Below the pieces are notes generated by a model, which saw nothing but the letters and a program-made list of their open reading frames with translations, was not told the DNA's origin and ran no database searches. 64,000 nt of DNA from Phallusia mammillata (taxonomy: Eukaryota; Chordata; Ascidiacea; Phlebobranchia; Ascidiidae), in NCBI GenBank assembly GCA_003260075.1, contig QLIY01000074.1:181685-245684 (forward strand). Reading direction: 5' to 3'. This document shows, in pieces, positions 13,601 through 22,602 of this stretch (position 1 is the first letter of the stretch; each line of letters begins with the position of its first letter). The position numbers and the translations under genes are program-made.

Positions 13601-15702
13601 CCCTTGGTATAAATGATCGTATATCTCTGAATTTTCACTGTTGAGTATTGCGGGATATTTAGTTTTCTTGGGAGAATAATTTTCACGTGTCAGACAATAT
13701 ACAAATATGTGACGAAACAACGTGATGATATACTGCATATTTTGAATGGCAGTTTAGTAAAAGCTGTCTGATAAAGTTTGAAGGGGTACACGTCGCTTGC
13801 TATGATGAAATATATGTTTCCTTGGCTTACCTTGCAACCTTCGCACGAGTAAACTCCGTAATGAACCCCCGAAGCTTTATCCCCGCACACCTTGCATTGC
13901 ATATCCAGATAATCCAAAGACAAGGCTAAAAAAGTAAGCAAAAATGGTAAATTTGCCACAAAAAATGAACCAAGTAGGCTACATGTCCTAGTTTTTAATT
14001 TTATGTCTGTCTCGTATGGGACATCGAAAGGTTAGCATATTATAATAGAAACTGCTGGAAGAGCTAAAAATTTGTTGATACATGTCCTATAGTCTGTTTC
14101 ATCTTCGATGATTAGTATTCAGAAGCAGATGTGACAATGTATCAAACGGACTTGCAGAGTAGGTTTGTATTCCGTGATTAATGTCAAGGGACTAACCAAT
14201 TAACAAACCCATCTTGTAAGGTTTTAACAGGGTCGCTGAAAATAACTTAAATGCCGATTCTTAACGAAGCGTAAATAAAGTGCAAAAGAATAGTGACTCG
14301 TGAATGAAATTGTAGTAATCAACTGTCATTAATTTATTCCCCCCCCCCTTTTAACAGGGTCGCTGAAAATAACTTAAATGCCGATTCTTAACGAAGTGTA
14401 AATAAAGTGCAAAAGAATAGTGACTCGTGAATAAAATTGTAGTAATCAACTGTCATTAATTTATCCACAGTATAATTACAGTATAACTTTGTAAAATAGC
14501 AAGAGTCGATTAAAAGTCTAACGGTCAATGAGTCATAAGCTTGCATGCCACAATCCAAGGTGGGTCGTTTCGTCAACCGTTGTGTGTATTGCAGTGGGCG
14601 CGTGATTGCTTAGGAGAGGCCGGTTGAGGCCACTTGGGGCGGTTTGTCGGGCCAATTAATAGTTGGGATCGTGAGCTTTGGAGATAGGCAGCGGTCAGAC
14701 AAGTCAGGCAACAATGTGAGCAAAGCCGGATACTGTGCGTTGTTATTTGCGGCAAATTGCCAGCGCGCCACAAGTGGTTGCAGCACGCATTTATATTTAA
14801 TGATTGCGCGTCCAGGTGCTGTTGTTAGTTGATCAAACGCTCTAAATCGTCTGTAATTGCCCAAACACTGGTGTGTTGTGGCTGGCCGAGTCGATTAAAT
14901 AGAAAACGTGGCCTTGCGGTGATGGACTCTTATGCCGTAAAGCCAAAACGTACCCATCTGCGCTGAGTAACGAACAAAGTCGAGGAGACTGTTGGGATCG
15001 ACGGATAGACACTACCAGTTGTCACGTACTCGTCGTTGCGCGTTTGTCGCTGCATTAGCTGGAAGCACGGTAGCATGCGTTGCCACCAGACCACGGAAGT
15101 GAGACGAGAAGTGCCACTGCGCACTACAATACTTCGACGCACGCACAAGCTGGTAACTCTTGCTTTGAACTTACTTGACACACCCCAACGGCAAATCCTC
15201 AAGACCAAACAACCGGGTTTCAAATCAAGTCCATTTGTATACACCTTATTTTCACAAATGTGCGCGAACGTTCGTATAGGGGTCATACCATTTAGAAACT
15301 GACATTGAAACCGAAACAACACGACTTCGGACCTAATTTGTCACACCAATCTAAAGGCCAGGTCTATAGATTTTCACTGACACCATTTGCGCGAGTAAGA
15401 ATGCATCGTACAATGGGGAATCGAATCTAATTGACGCGTTTTATCATTCCGGCCCTAAGAGGAAGCGAACTGCAATTTCAAAGGAAAACTGTTCTCAAAG
15501 AACGTTCTGCAAAAACAACCCACGAACGGCATATCTAGAAACTACTAGATGCCTGTCCAATGTAAAGTAGGACACTATTTGTGACCGTACCTGTTGATTT
15601 CTTCTTTTGAAGTGGCTTGTTGTTAACCTTCGATGACGTCATCATTTCGACAAGGTCACGTTCGAGAATACTGCGCTGGCTTAAGTCAAGTTGAGAATCC
15701 AT
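1576..15702 (-). CDS. NR1D: Nuclear receptor, Rev-erb/E75 (NR1D)-like, 3' end missing
   Basis: A ligand- or heme-type nuclear receptor transcription factor expected to bind DNA in the nucleus. Seven coding exons are assembled on the minus strand: 15702-15591, 13925-13831, 11850-11706, 10146-10077, 9733-8575, 2366-2226 and 1675-1576. All junctions have AG/GT signals and phases agree (1,0,1,2,0,0), giving about 607 residues. The order is a short N-terminus, a C4/C4 zinc-finger DNA-binding domain with P-box CEGCKGFF, a GRIP-type C-terminal extension, a hinge of about 386 codons in one exon, then helix 3-5 of the ligand-binding domain. The helix 3 text [14 protein letters not shown] and the extension YGRIPKK resemble Rev-erb and insect E75 from memory. 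ROR or another NR1 member is the main alternative. Helices 6-12 were not found, so the last exons probably lie beyond the left edge. Confidence 0.87.
2020..2200. mobile_element. hAT-type short DNA element, family A
   Basis: This 181 bp element begins CAGTGGTGGGATTCAGCC and ends GAAACCCACCACTG, which are inverted ends. It is flanked by 8 bp direct repeats ggctcata and gggtcata (7 of 8 match). An 8 bp target duplication with CAGTGG ends is typical of the hAT superfamily. There is no coding capacity. A second copy lies near 38833-38973 in inverse orientation. Confidence 0.82.
2226..2366 (-). CDS. NR1D: Nuclear receptor exon 6: ligand-binding domain helix 3-4
   Basis: A 141 nt phase-0 exon encodes 47 residues, including [18 protein letters not shown] and then [14 protein letters not shown]. 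This is the canonical nuclear receptor signature F..PGF..L...DQ..LLK. The acceptor is TTTCTTTCCAG and the donor GAG|GTGAGC. A hAT-type element ends only 25 bp beyond the donor. Confidence 0.93.
5083..5311 (+). repeat. C-run junction with duplicated flank
   Basis: About 108 bp (5083-5191) is repeated at 5205-5311 with a few mismatches. Twelve C (5193-5204) separate the copies. It is read as an unmerged overlap or a haplotype join. Confidence 0.85.
6303..6800 (+). repeat. Two C-run junctions with interleaved duplicates
   Basis: C runs lie at 6437-6446 and 6614-6623. The block from 6307 reappears at 6627 (both CCGCCGTCTTTGGCCGCTGA), and the block after the first run (ATCCATCTTTACTATTATTT) reappears at 6780. 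The copies differ by several percent, as two haplotypes would. Confidence 0.8.
6995..7365 (+). repeat. C-run junction with duplicated flank
   Basis: About 175 bp before the C run at 7176-7185 is repeated after it, with scattered differences. The block includes AATGCTTTGTAGGACTTGTT at about 7053 and its counterpart near 7240. Confidence 0.8.
8575..9733 (-). CDS. NR1D: Nuclear receptor exon 5: long hinge
   Basis: A single exon of 1159 nt stays open over about 386 codons and is rich in Ser, Pro and Arg, with no recognised fold. Its size fits the long hinge of Rev-erb/E75 receptors. The acceptor is TACCTCCCAG and the donor ATCCAG|GTAATT. An in-frame direct repeat of 57 nt (9004-9060 and 9061-9117), interrupted by one n at 9060, is probably an assembly join, so the true hinge may be 19 residues shorter. 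The plus-strand frames that are also open here are composition shadows. Confidence 0.85.
9004..9117. repeat. 57 bp direct repeat joined by one n
   Basis: Two identical 57 bp units meet at the n at 9060 inside the receptor hinge exon. The unit is a multiple of three, so the reading frame cannot decide whether it is real. The n at the junction favours an assembly join. Confidence 0.8.
10077..10146 (-). CDS. NR1D: Nuclear receptor exon 4: C-terminal extension
   Basis: This 70 nt exon reads (D)[17 protein letters not shown] then ERLAAK(R). The GRIP-like sequence corresponds to the extension that lets Rev-erb and E75 bind half-sites with an AT-rich 5' flank. Splice phases agree with exons 3 and 5. 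Confidence 0.88.
10212..10345 (+). repeat. C-run junction with duplicated flank
   Basis: The block TTCTATTGCAAATATATAAA and what follows is present on both sides of the C run at 10282-10291, in a receptor intron. Confidence 0.85.
11706..11850 (-). CDS. NR1D: Nuclear receptor exon 3: second zinc finger
   Basis: The exon starts with [16 protein letters not shown] and continues through [13 protein letters not shown] to the GM-SKD motif, so it completes the DNA-binding domain. TIQQKIKY matches the E75/Rev-erb type better than ROR or RAR. The acceptor is TTTTCTAG and the donor GATG|GTAAGG; it ends in phase 1. Confidence 0.93.
13329..13805 (+). repeat. C-run junction with duplicated flank
   Basis: About 150 bp ending at 13483 is repeated after the C run at 13484-13493. 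The second copy carries an insertion of roughly 160 bp relative to the first, so the two may be different haplotypes. Confidence 0.8.
13831..13925 (-). CDS. NR1D: Nuclear receptor exon 2: first zinc finger
   Basis: The exon encodes [18 protein letters not shown] and then EGCK, the first C4 zinc finger and the start of the P-box. The acceptor is TTTTTTAG and the donor AAG|GTAAGC. The exon break directly after CEGCK is the usual position in NR1 receptors. HYGV followed by YSC, in place of the common HACEGC, is slightly divergent. Confidence 0.93.
14002..14080 (+). repeat. Fragment of the hammerhead-like inverted-repeat family
   Basis: The text CGTATGGGACATCGAAAGG followed by CATATTATAATAGAAACTGC and TGGAAGAGC matches one arm of the element at 30284-30570. 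The CTGATGA box is missing, so this is a decayed 3' part. Confidence 0.6.
14222..14466 (+). repeat. C-run junction with duplicated flank
   Basis: About 117 bp is nearly identical on the two sides of the C run at 14339-14348. Confidence 0.85.
15591..15702 (-). CDS. NR1D: Nuclear receptor exon 1 (start codon)
   Basis: This exon opens with ATG at 15702-15700, reading [11 protein letters not shown] and ending in a Lys-rich stretch. The donor is AACAG|GTACGG. It ends in phase 1, which matches the acceptor of the zinc-finger exon at 13925. No better upstream start was seen. An untranslated leader exon further upstream cannot be excluded. Confidence 0.7.
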
Positions 15703-17287
15703 TGTGTAACGATTTTAAGTATACCAGGATAACCTTATACATCTACGAGTAAAGCACAGAAAAGTCAATAAACATGTATGCATTAAGTCTAATTTTATGT
15801 TGTACCTTACTTTTTAACAATATTTTTACCGCAAACATACATTTTTTGGCTGCAGCTTGATAAACTTTAGTAAAACACTGTTAAACCGGGTAATTATCTT
15901 TTATCGAAACTCATCTGTACAAATTTGAATTTTTATCGAGAAACAAAAACATTGTCACTTTAAAAGAACGCTTTAATAGATTTAAATGAACCTAACCAGT
16001 GTATAACATGCGTCCGGGTCTAAACCCACGTGGTTATATGCGGCACTTTATCGTGTTCTACTATTTAACTTATGTAAATGTGGTTTTCTTTGCCAAAAGT
16101 TGTAGCGGTGCCATCAGTCTGCTTCAGCACATAGATACATGTTTTAAAACGACTTTATCTCTACTACTTTCCCAGCTGCTAGACTAGACAAATACACAGT
16201 GTGGCGACATAATGCAACATTGTTTCCGATTTGCCGATGTGGCTAAATTGAACGACTAAACGCTGCATGACAGCCACTAGACAATTTTTCCCTCTTTCAT
16301 CGAACCGGCGTCAAGCGGAAAGGGAACAAAAAAGGTTTTGAGCCATCAGAGGTAGCAGAAACACTAACATGCCTTGCAACAATAGCAAAATGCAAGTTTG
16401 TACTTTTCAACTTTTGAAGTAAAAATTTAAACAGCATTTTGTTTGTATATTCAGCCGTCAACTTTTTTTTAGGTACAGAACACAACATTATCTGACACAA
16501 GGCTACATTACAACAGTACAAAACGTTCGCGCAAAAAAGTTTTGGATGCCAAAATTTCAAACACACATCGAAACAATTGCCAAGCACCCAAACTAATTCG
16601 CTAAAAACTATATACACGTTTTTTGGCTATAAACCAACGCACGACACATAGTTCAATCCAATATTGTATTTTATACATCTTCTCGTTCACCTAAGCGCAG
16701 AATGCCTATGCAGCGTAAATGCCCAGACTGTATGTAACCTATATACGCCACCTCCGCCTATGAATCATACACAGACACGAAGCTATCGATACTTCCCTAA
16801 TTCCGCTGCAATTCTCGTTCCTGAACGATCGTCAGGATAGAATAAAACCGCCCTAGTCTACAAGCGACATAAGGCAATCCTGTATACTGGATACTGAAAA
16901 AAGCCGTTAGGTATAAGCTTCTCCCCATAGAGTTTTTATTGTTTTGTGCATTTAAATGCAACTACAAATTTGGAAGTAGTGAAGCTTTAATATTTTTAGA
17001 TGTAAAGTTTTAATTTGACGAACAAATTTAGTTTTGTTGGTATTTATACGAGTGCAGAGTTCCAGGTTTTCGGTTTATGTAAGTCAAATCATTTGCTACA
17101 TCCCGTGTCCCTTAGCACAAAGTCTGCTACCCTCTGCATAGGCGAAATCGCTTGTAATAATGATAAACCACAGGTCCCCGAAATGTCGTTATCCCAATGC
17201 AGATTTTGAGGGTAAAATTTGCCACAAGTCTCTTTAAAGCCCTATTTTTTTACACCCAACAACATTTAACTTTTATACACCCTAAAG

Positions 17288-17505
17288 CAGTGGTTCTCAA
17301 ACTTTTTTATTGTTGGGGCCAAATGGTAGTTTTTTAAGTGTGTAGCGAGCCGCAAAAAAACGAAACCTTGAGAAAATCACTAAAGATTATTACTTAAATA
17401 AGCTAAAATATCAATGTTTGGTGGTTTTTTGAGGTCTGGTGCGAGCCGCAAAATAAGTAGTTGGGAGCCGCATGTGGCCCCGAAAACCGAGTTTGAGAAC
17501 CACTG
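17288..17505. mobile_element. hAT-type short DNA element, family B (218 bp)
   Basis: The element begins CAGTGGTTCTCAAACTT and ends AGTTTGAGAACCACTG, so the terminal inverted repeats are nearly perfect over 16 bp. It is flanked by a perfect 8 bp direct repeat, ccctaaag (17280-17287 and 17506-17513). These are the hallmarks of a non-autonomous hAT insertion. The perfect duplication suggests a fairly recent insertion. Confidence 0.95.
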
Positions 17506-19676
17506 CCCTAAAGCATAAGCTTTACATATGTCAAGTTCACTACCTAAGGGTTAGTTAGAGAGCCTCTATCATAAACACGTTCAGTTTATCAACCCCCGAG
17601 AATGTCTGAAGAGCGAGAATTAATAATGTCGGTAAAGTTTTGTCTGTTCGGAGAAACGAGACTGAAATAAACCGCCTATTTTAGATTCGTCACAATAGCA
17701 AACGGTTGAAAATCTTAGCAGCCGTCAAAGCAAGATTATGTGGGTTCTTTCAACGTAAAACCTTGCCCAAGTGACGGTTTACCGGGAAACCGTAGGCTAT
17801 GCATTCATGCCATATGAATGCCACAATGGCACAAAAATACAAACGACGGGTCTGTGCGTTGATATATGAAACGTAGTTAAAGCTTGATTGTTTTTATATA
17901 ACGTATGGTTACTATTAAAGTTTTCTACGCCATGACTAGTAAACTTTGGTGAAACGCAAGTTAAAAAAGTCTCTATTTAAAGATAATAAAAATGTTTTAT
18001 TCGGCAAAAAAACGGTGTTAGAAATATACTTTCATGTACTTATTTCTATATTCGGTACGTAGCATTAGACCCAAAACAGTCTTCTCATAGTTTTGTGTAG
18101 TAAATATTAAACTGGATCTAATCTTCACAGAACAAACACACAAACCCACTCATACTACCTCCCACGTAAAGAAATACAGCAACGTCTGGGCCCAACTGAC
18201 TCTCGATATGTATACATGTTTTCTCCCTGCACTAGCATTACACCGTCGCCATGTGTCTAGTGATAGTGAGTTGTCGGTGGAATAGGTCTAATTAAAATAC
18301 GAACGCCAGAAAAAAATGGTTGATAATTTTCTGAATTTTTTTGCGGATCAACTGAGGTCACCAAAAGAAAAATGGCGCTACCATTATTTCTGAACACCAT
18401 TGGCAGTCCTTAAACTGAGTCGCTTTCATTCAATTGTTGTAAGCGTTCTTTAGTCTTAGAACAATGGTAACAAAGACAGGTCACTAACGACACATTCCAC
18501 ATAGCTGTTAAGCTTCAACACAACTCAAACAAAAATGCTTAATAATACAAAAACTGGACAATTTTTGTCTTAAAAAATAAGAAATGAGTCACCCGACATT
18601 AAATAACGGAAAACATACCAAATATTCGCCTTTCTTACTTTTGAAAAAAAGCATTGATGTGCGCTTTGAACTACTAAATCACGCTTAAAATGTCAATGCT
18701 TTGCAAGTGCTATGTCATTGTACAAAGTCGTGGTCTAGTTATTATTGACATAGAATTGAAGTCACACCCTCGAAGTCTGGCGCAAGTTACATAACACGCG
18801 GCTCGATATGCAAGCTACAAATTGGCAAGCTGCTAACCGCATGTGCGTGCCTAATGAAGCCACAAAACGTGAAAAATAAACTTTAGCATTGGTAAATATA
18901 GTGACCGATAATTTTCTCGCGACGGCGACCCAAAGGTCATTTGTACGTCTCTTTTGCTTTCCCAAGAATAATGGTGATTTGTACAACACGGTATGGTAGT
19001 CCAGGCGTTATGTTGTCTAAAACAAGATTTGTGTCCTAAATATGGGCAAATTTATGCCGGAAATGTATAACGTGCTAAGGACACATGAAACAGAACATAT
19101 TAGTTCCGATTTCAATTATTTGGATAGCCTAATTTGTAACCAAGCCAACTGGTCATTTATCTGTTAATGAGGCTAGTCAGGGTATTACATTTCCATACAC
19201 CGGTTTAAGTGACAAAGGTTAATACGGTCACCAGTTGGTCTTGTTGTTTAATATACAAGCTATACCGCTGTGGCTGCTATACATACATGTAAACATAACC
19301 TGTACTATATGTCAACAATAAAACATAAATTACTGTCTGTCAAGAATACACACTTTAATATACTCCACACACTCATGCTAGTTTTCTAACCTTGGCGATC
19401 AAATCATAACAAACCCTAAATACCACAAAAATTCGGTATGACTAAATACTGGCTGTCACAAACCTGACCATGAAAACGTTAACCATACCAAGCCCATATG
19501 GTTTTACCAACAAGTCTACCCGCATCCGTAGCTGATCACTGATTGCCGCGCACAGCCAACATGATAAATGGAGCCCTGATACCAAGGCCAAACTAGCAAG
19601 AGCATGCGTTGCGCTGAAATTCCGGCGTAACGCGCTGACGCGACGAAGGCCGCTCAAAGCGTACTTGGCTGAACCC

Positions 19677-19677
<1 letters not shown>

Positions 19678-19741
<64 letters not shown>
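19678..19741 (+). repeat. 64-base C run (assembly filler suspected)
   Basis: An uninterrupted run of 64 C separates two unrelated flanks. No duplicate was seen. It is probably a gap or read-end artefact. Confidence 0.75.
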
Positions 19742-19742
<1 letters not shown>

Positions 19743-21030
19743 CATGGCCATGAACAATTGCGTGGCGTTAAAATGTGCGCCCGGCTATTACACTCTTTGT
19801 CTAATAAGGTTTCATGAAATTATTACCAAACTCAACAATAGATTTTGCCTAAATTGATTACTAAATGAAAACTCAAGGAATAAGAACTGCATATAGGTTG
19901 ATAATAGTTTAAACAAGAAGATCATTTGTCTTGATTGGATGACTCATAGATCTTTGAAAATGCAATTAACAGATACTTTCTGACGACAATAGTAACACCG
20001 CAACTTGGGCCGCAAAACTAACCACTTTTCGAACCGATTCTCAAAAATTTCTTTGCTGGCACTACAACAAAAAGTCGTAGAATAATTTCACAAGTTTTTT
20101 CCTTTTTTATTAAATCCAAGCTGTCATGTGTATAAATAAACTTGGGCCATAGCGATAACCTTCCTGGTCTACGTCCGCACAATGTTTACAATCGAAAAGT
20201 AGCGCACTCTTTGCTTTCCCTTCTTTCCTCGTTACTTTCAGTTCCTTTAACTAGGTCAGTACGACCTCAGCGCAGACAAGTTTGGCCGAAAACAACTTTG
20301 GTGAACTCGAATTCCATTCCTCCGTTTATCCTATCGCGCCCAGTAGACAGCACCTTCACAATGGTTCGCGCAGTGCTTTAGGCAAATATACGGTCGATGT
20401 TTCTGATCGCCGTGAACGAGCAGCGAGGGCATCCAGGTGCTTTGCCGCTCTCTGAGCCTTAACAGAGGCAGCGTTCTACTCTCTTTGTATACGCCCCGCC
20501 AACGTCGCGCTCTCAGTTCGATCGCGTCCATTCTGACCACACAATAGAAATAATACAATGACCTAGTTTCTCTTCTGGAGTTCAAGTAGGTTCGGTCTGC
20601 TGCGGGCTAAAGGAGCGTTCTGGATGCGATCGTAGTAAGCTACGGCGCGGCGAATTTGCTGTACTGGTTCTCTCTTTTTCTCTCTGGCCTTATCTGGCTG
20701 AGGCTATTGATTGACCCAGTTCGCCGAATGCCTCTGACGTAGACAAGATTGTGTGCGCATTTCTGATACTATGTTGTTTATTTACGTCAGACGCCCAAAA
20801 CCGAAAAGATTTTTTTCTGCCTAAAAAATTTATTTATTCTTTATTCAGTATCACAAGAACCTATAGCTGCGTAAAAATAACGCACGCACTTTAACTAATG
20901 AGAGCACAAATAACACTACAACTGTTGTAGAAGAGCATACTCAAGTCGTGAAGGGTAATGTACGCTTGATTACCATTAGTTTATAGCAGCTGTGACATTC
21001 CGTTCAAGCTGAACATTTGCATGTTAGTTG

Positions 21031-21087
21031 CACTTATATGTTAACCATGGACTTGTATGTTAACCATTGCACTTGTACGTTAACCAC
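21031..21087. repeat. Three-unit short tandem repeat
   Basis: Three units of about 19 bp, of the form ACTTRTATGTTAACCA with small changes, lie in a row (21031, 21051, 21070). Confidence 0.7.
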
Positions 21088-21269
21088 GCAGGATATTATA
21101 GCTGTTTTGATGTACATTCAGCTACGAAAGATTAGAGCATGTACCCAGACAGTCAGACAATATGGTTTAACAGTACTGTAGTCTGTAATTTAATATAATT
21201 TGTTTCCTATTCATTAACAGTGCGGCTTGGAACTGAAGAATACCGATCGTACGTGCCTCTTGCGCCGTC

Positions 21270-21342
21270 GTTTCCGTAGTGTAGTGGTTATCACGTTCGC
21301 CTCACACGCGAAAGGTCCCCGGTTCGAACCCGGGCGGAAACA
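21270..21342 (+). tRNA. tRNA-Val (anticodon CAC)
   Basis: A complete 73 nt tRNA. The acceptor stem GTTTCCG/CGGAAAC pairs perfectly and the discriminator is A. The A box TAGTGTAGTGG and B box GGTTCGAACCC are intact, the anticodon loop reads CTCACAC (anticodon CAC), and there is no intron. It is almost identical to the animal tRNA-Val-CAC I know. No clear T-run terminator follows at once; the nearest is the TTTTC at 21352. Confidence 0.97.
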
Positions 21343-22432
21343 ATAAGTTCCTTTTCTTATTTTCAAACATATTTTTGCTCGGAGCCTTAGAGTATTTTTA
21401 TAGCATCTATAGGCAAACTTATTTTGCATCAATTAACAAGTTAAAAACACAATCCATTTTTTGCAATCAAACTTCAAATCTTTTCCTAAAATTCATTATG
21501 TTTTTCCATTTAATAGTCAATTAAATCCCCAAAGACTAAGCTAATTAAGTTCAGTTTAATATGCTATTAAACACCATGAAAATATTTGTGCAAGGGCGGT
21601 AGTAGGCTACAGATAGTTGTATTCATAAACTTTTTTTATTTACAGCATAAAATACCACGTATATTTTAGGGCACAGTCAAGCTACAAATTAATGCACCAA
21701 AATTTGATGTAAATTTGTAGGAAAGGCAAATGGAAAATCTTGAAAGAAAAAATTACAAATAGAATGTTTCATAATTAGGTAAAAAAATTACAATACAAGT
21801 TTGGAAATGAAAGCATTTGAAAAATTGGCTGGTTGAAAAGACAAAGTTAAGAACATTACATCAAACATACAATGCAAAAGTTTACCTAAAAAGCACACGA
21901 ATGAAAAATAATAATGCACACAACAACACTTTACAAGGCCTTTGATTCTGAAAGCAAGTTTGTTTTTGGAAGAAACAGGTATATAATTGCGCTAGAATTA
22001 GGTAAAAAGCAAATTACAGTAACTTGACGCTTCTAGGAAGACTGGGTAAAAAACAAACAAAACAACACTGTAAATGCAAAAGGAAGAATTCGACAGACAG
22101 TAACATTGATTACATGAAAACACCTAGATGCGAAAATACTAACAGGTAAAATCTCTACCACAGGAAAAAGCGATGATAAAGCGTTTATTCATTCCAATAT
22201 TGGTGACATTTTGAATATATATAAAATGACAACACAATGACCCAACATACTTTTCAATAGAACTTGATTTAATTCGGACATTGCCTAATTATACCATTTT
22301 CGGGGCTCTACGGACGATAATCGTAAAATCGTGGATGCAACTGTAAAATTATTGCTCATTAGCCCTACCCAGTGGTCGTGCCACCAGTACTGTTCCGTTT
22401 AAATCTTCAAGCAAACGTATAAACAACAATAA

Positions 22433-22540
22433 GATGAAGGATGTTGGTGAAAAATCTACTGACCCATTAATTTCACATTGAATGGGCACCATTTCAGATG
22501 AAGGATGTTGGTGAAAAATCTACTGACCCATTAATTTTCA
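22433..22540. repeat. 64 bp-period tandem duplication
   Basis: The block beginning GATGAAGGATGTTGGTGAAA at 22433 recurs at 22497 with almost no change, and with no C run between the copies. It lies just past the stop codon of the KIAA2012-like gene, in its presumed 3' UTR. Confidence 0.8.
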
Positions 22541-22602
22541 CACAAGCATGTAGAGCATTATCCTGTTTCAGATAAATGTAAATTATTCTATGCGAATCAA
22601 GG

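Larger units (their letters stand above)
15703..22602. other. Intergenic region without a recognised protein gene
   Basis: No exon with a recognisable family was found on either strand. The region holds a 218 bp hAT-type element, a 64-base C run, a weak three-fold short repeat, one tRNA-Val gene, a 64 bp tandem duplication and the putative 3' end of the KIAA2012-like gene. The short open frames at 15.0-15.3, 16.3-16.6 and 20.1-20.6 kb show no splice-supported or family-like text. Confidence 0.5.

Noticed and set aside
14930-15322. 130-codon minus-strand open frame
   Set aside because: No family-like text, and a direct splice from exon 1 (15591) to exon 2 (13925) has matching phase without it.
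19442-20585. Open frames around the 64-base C run
   Set aside because: Short, overlapping on both strands, no motif or splice support.
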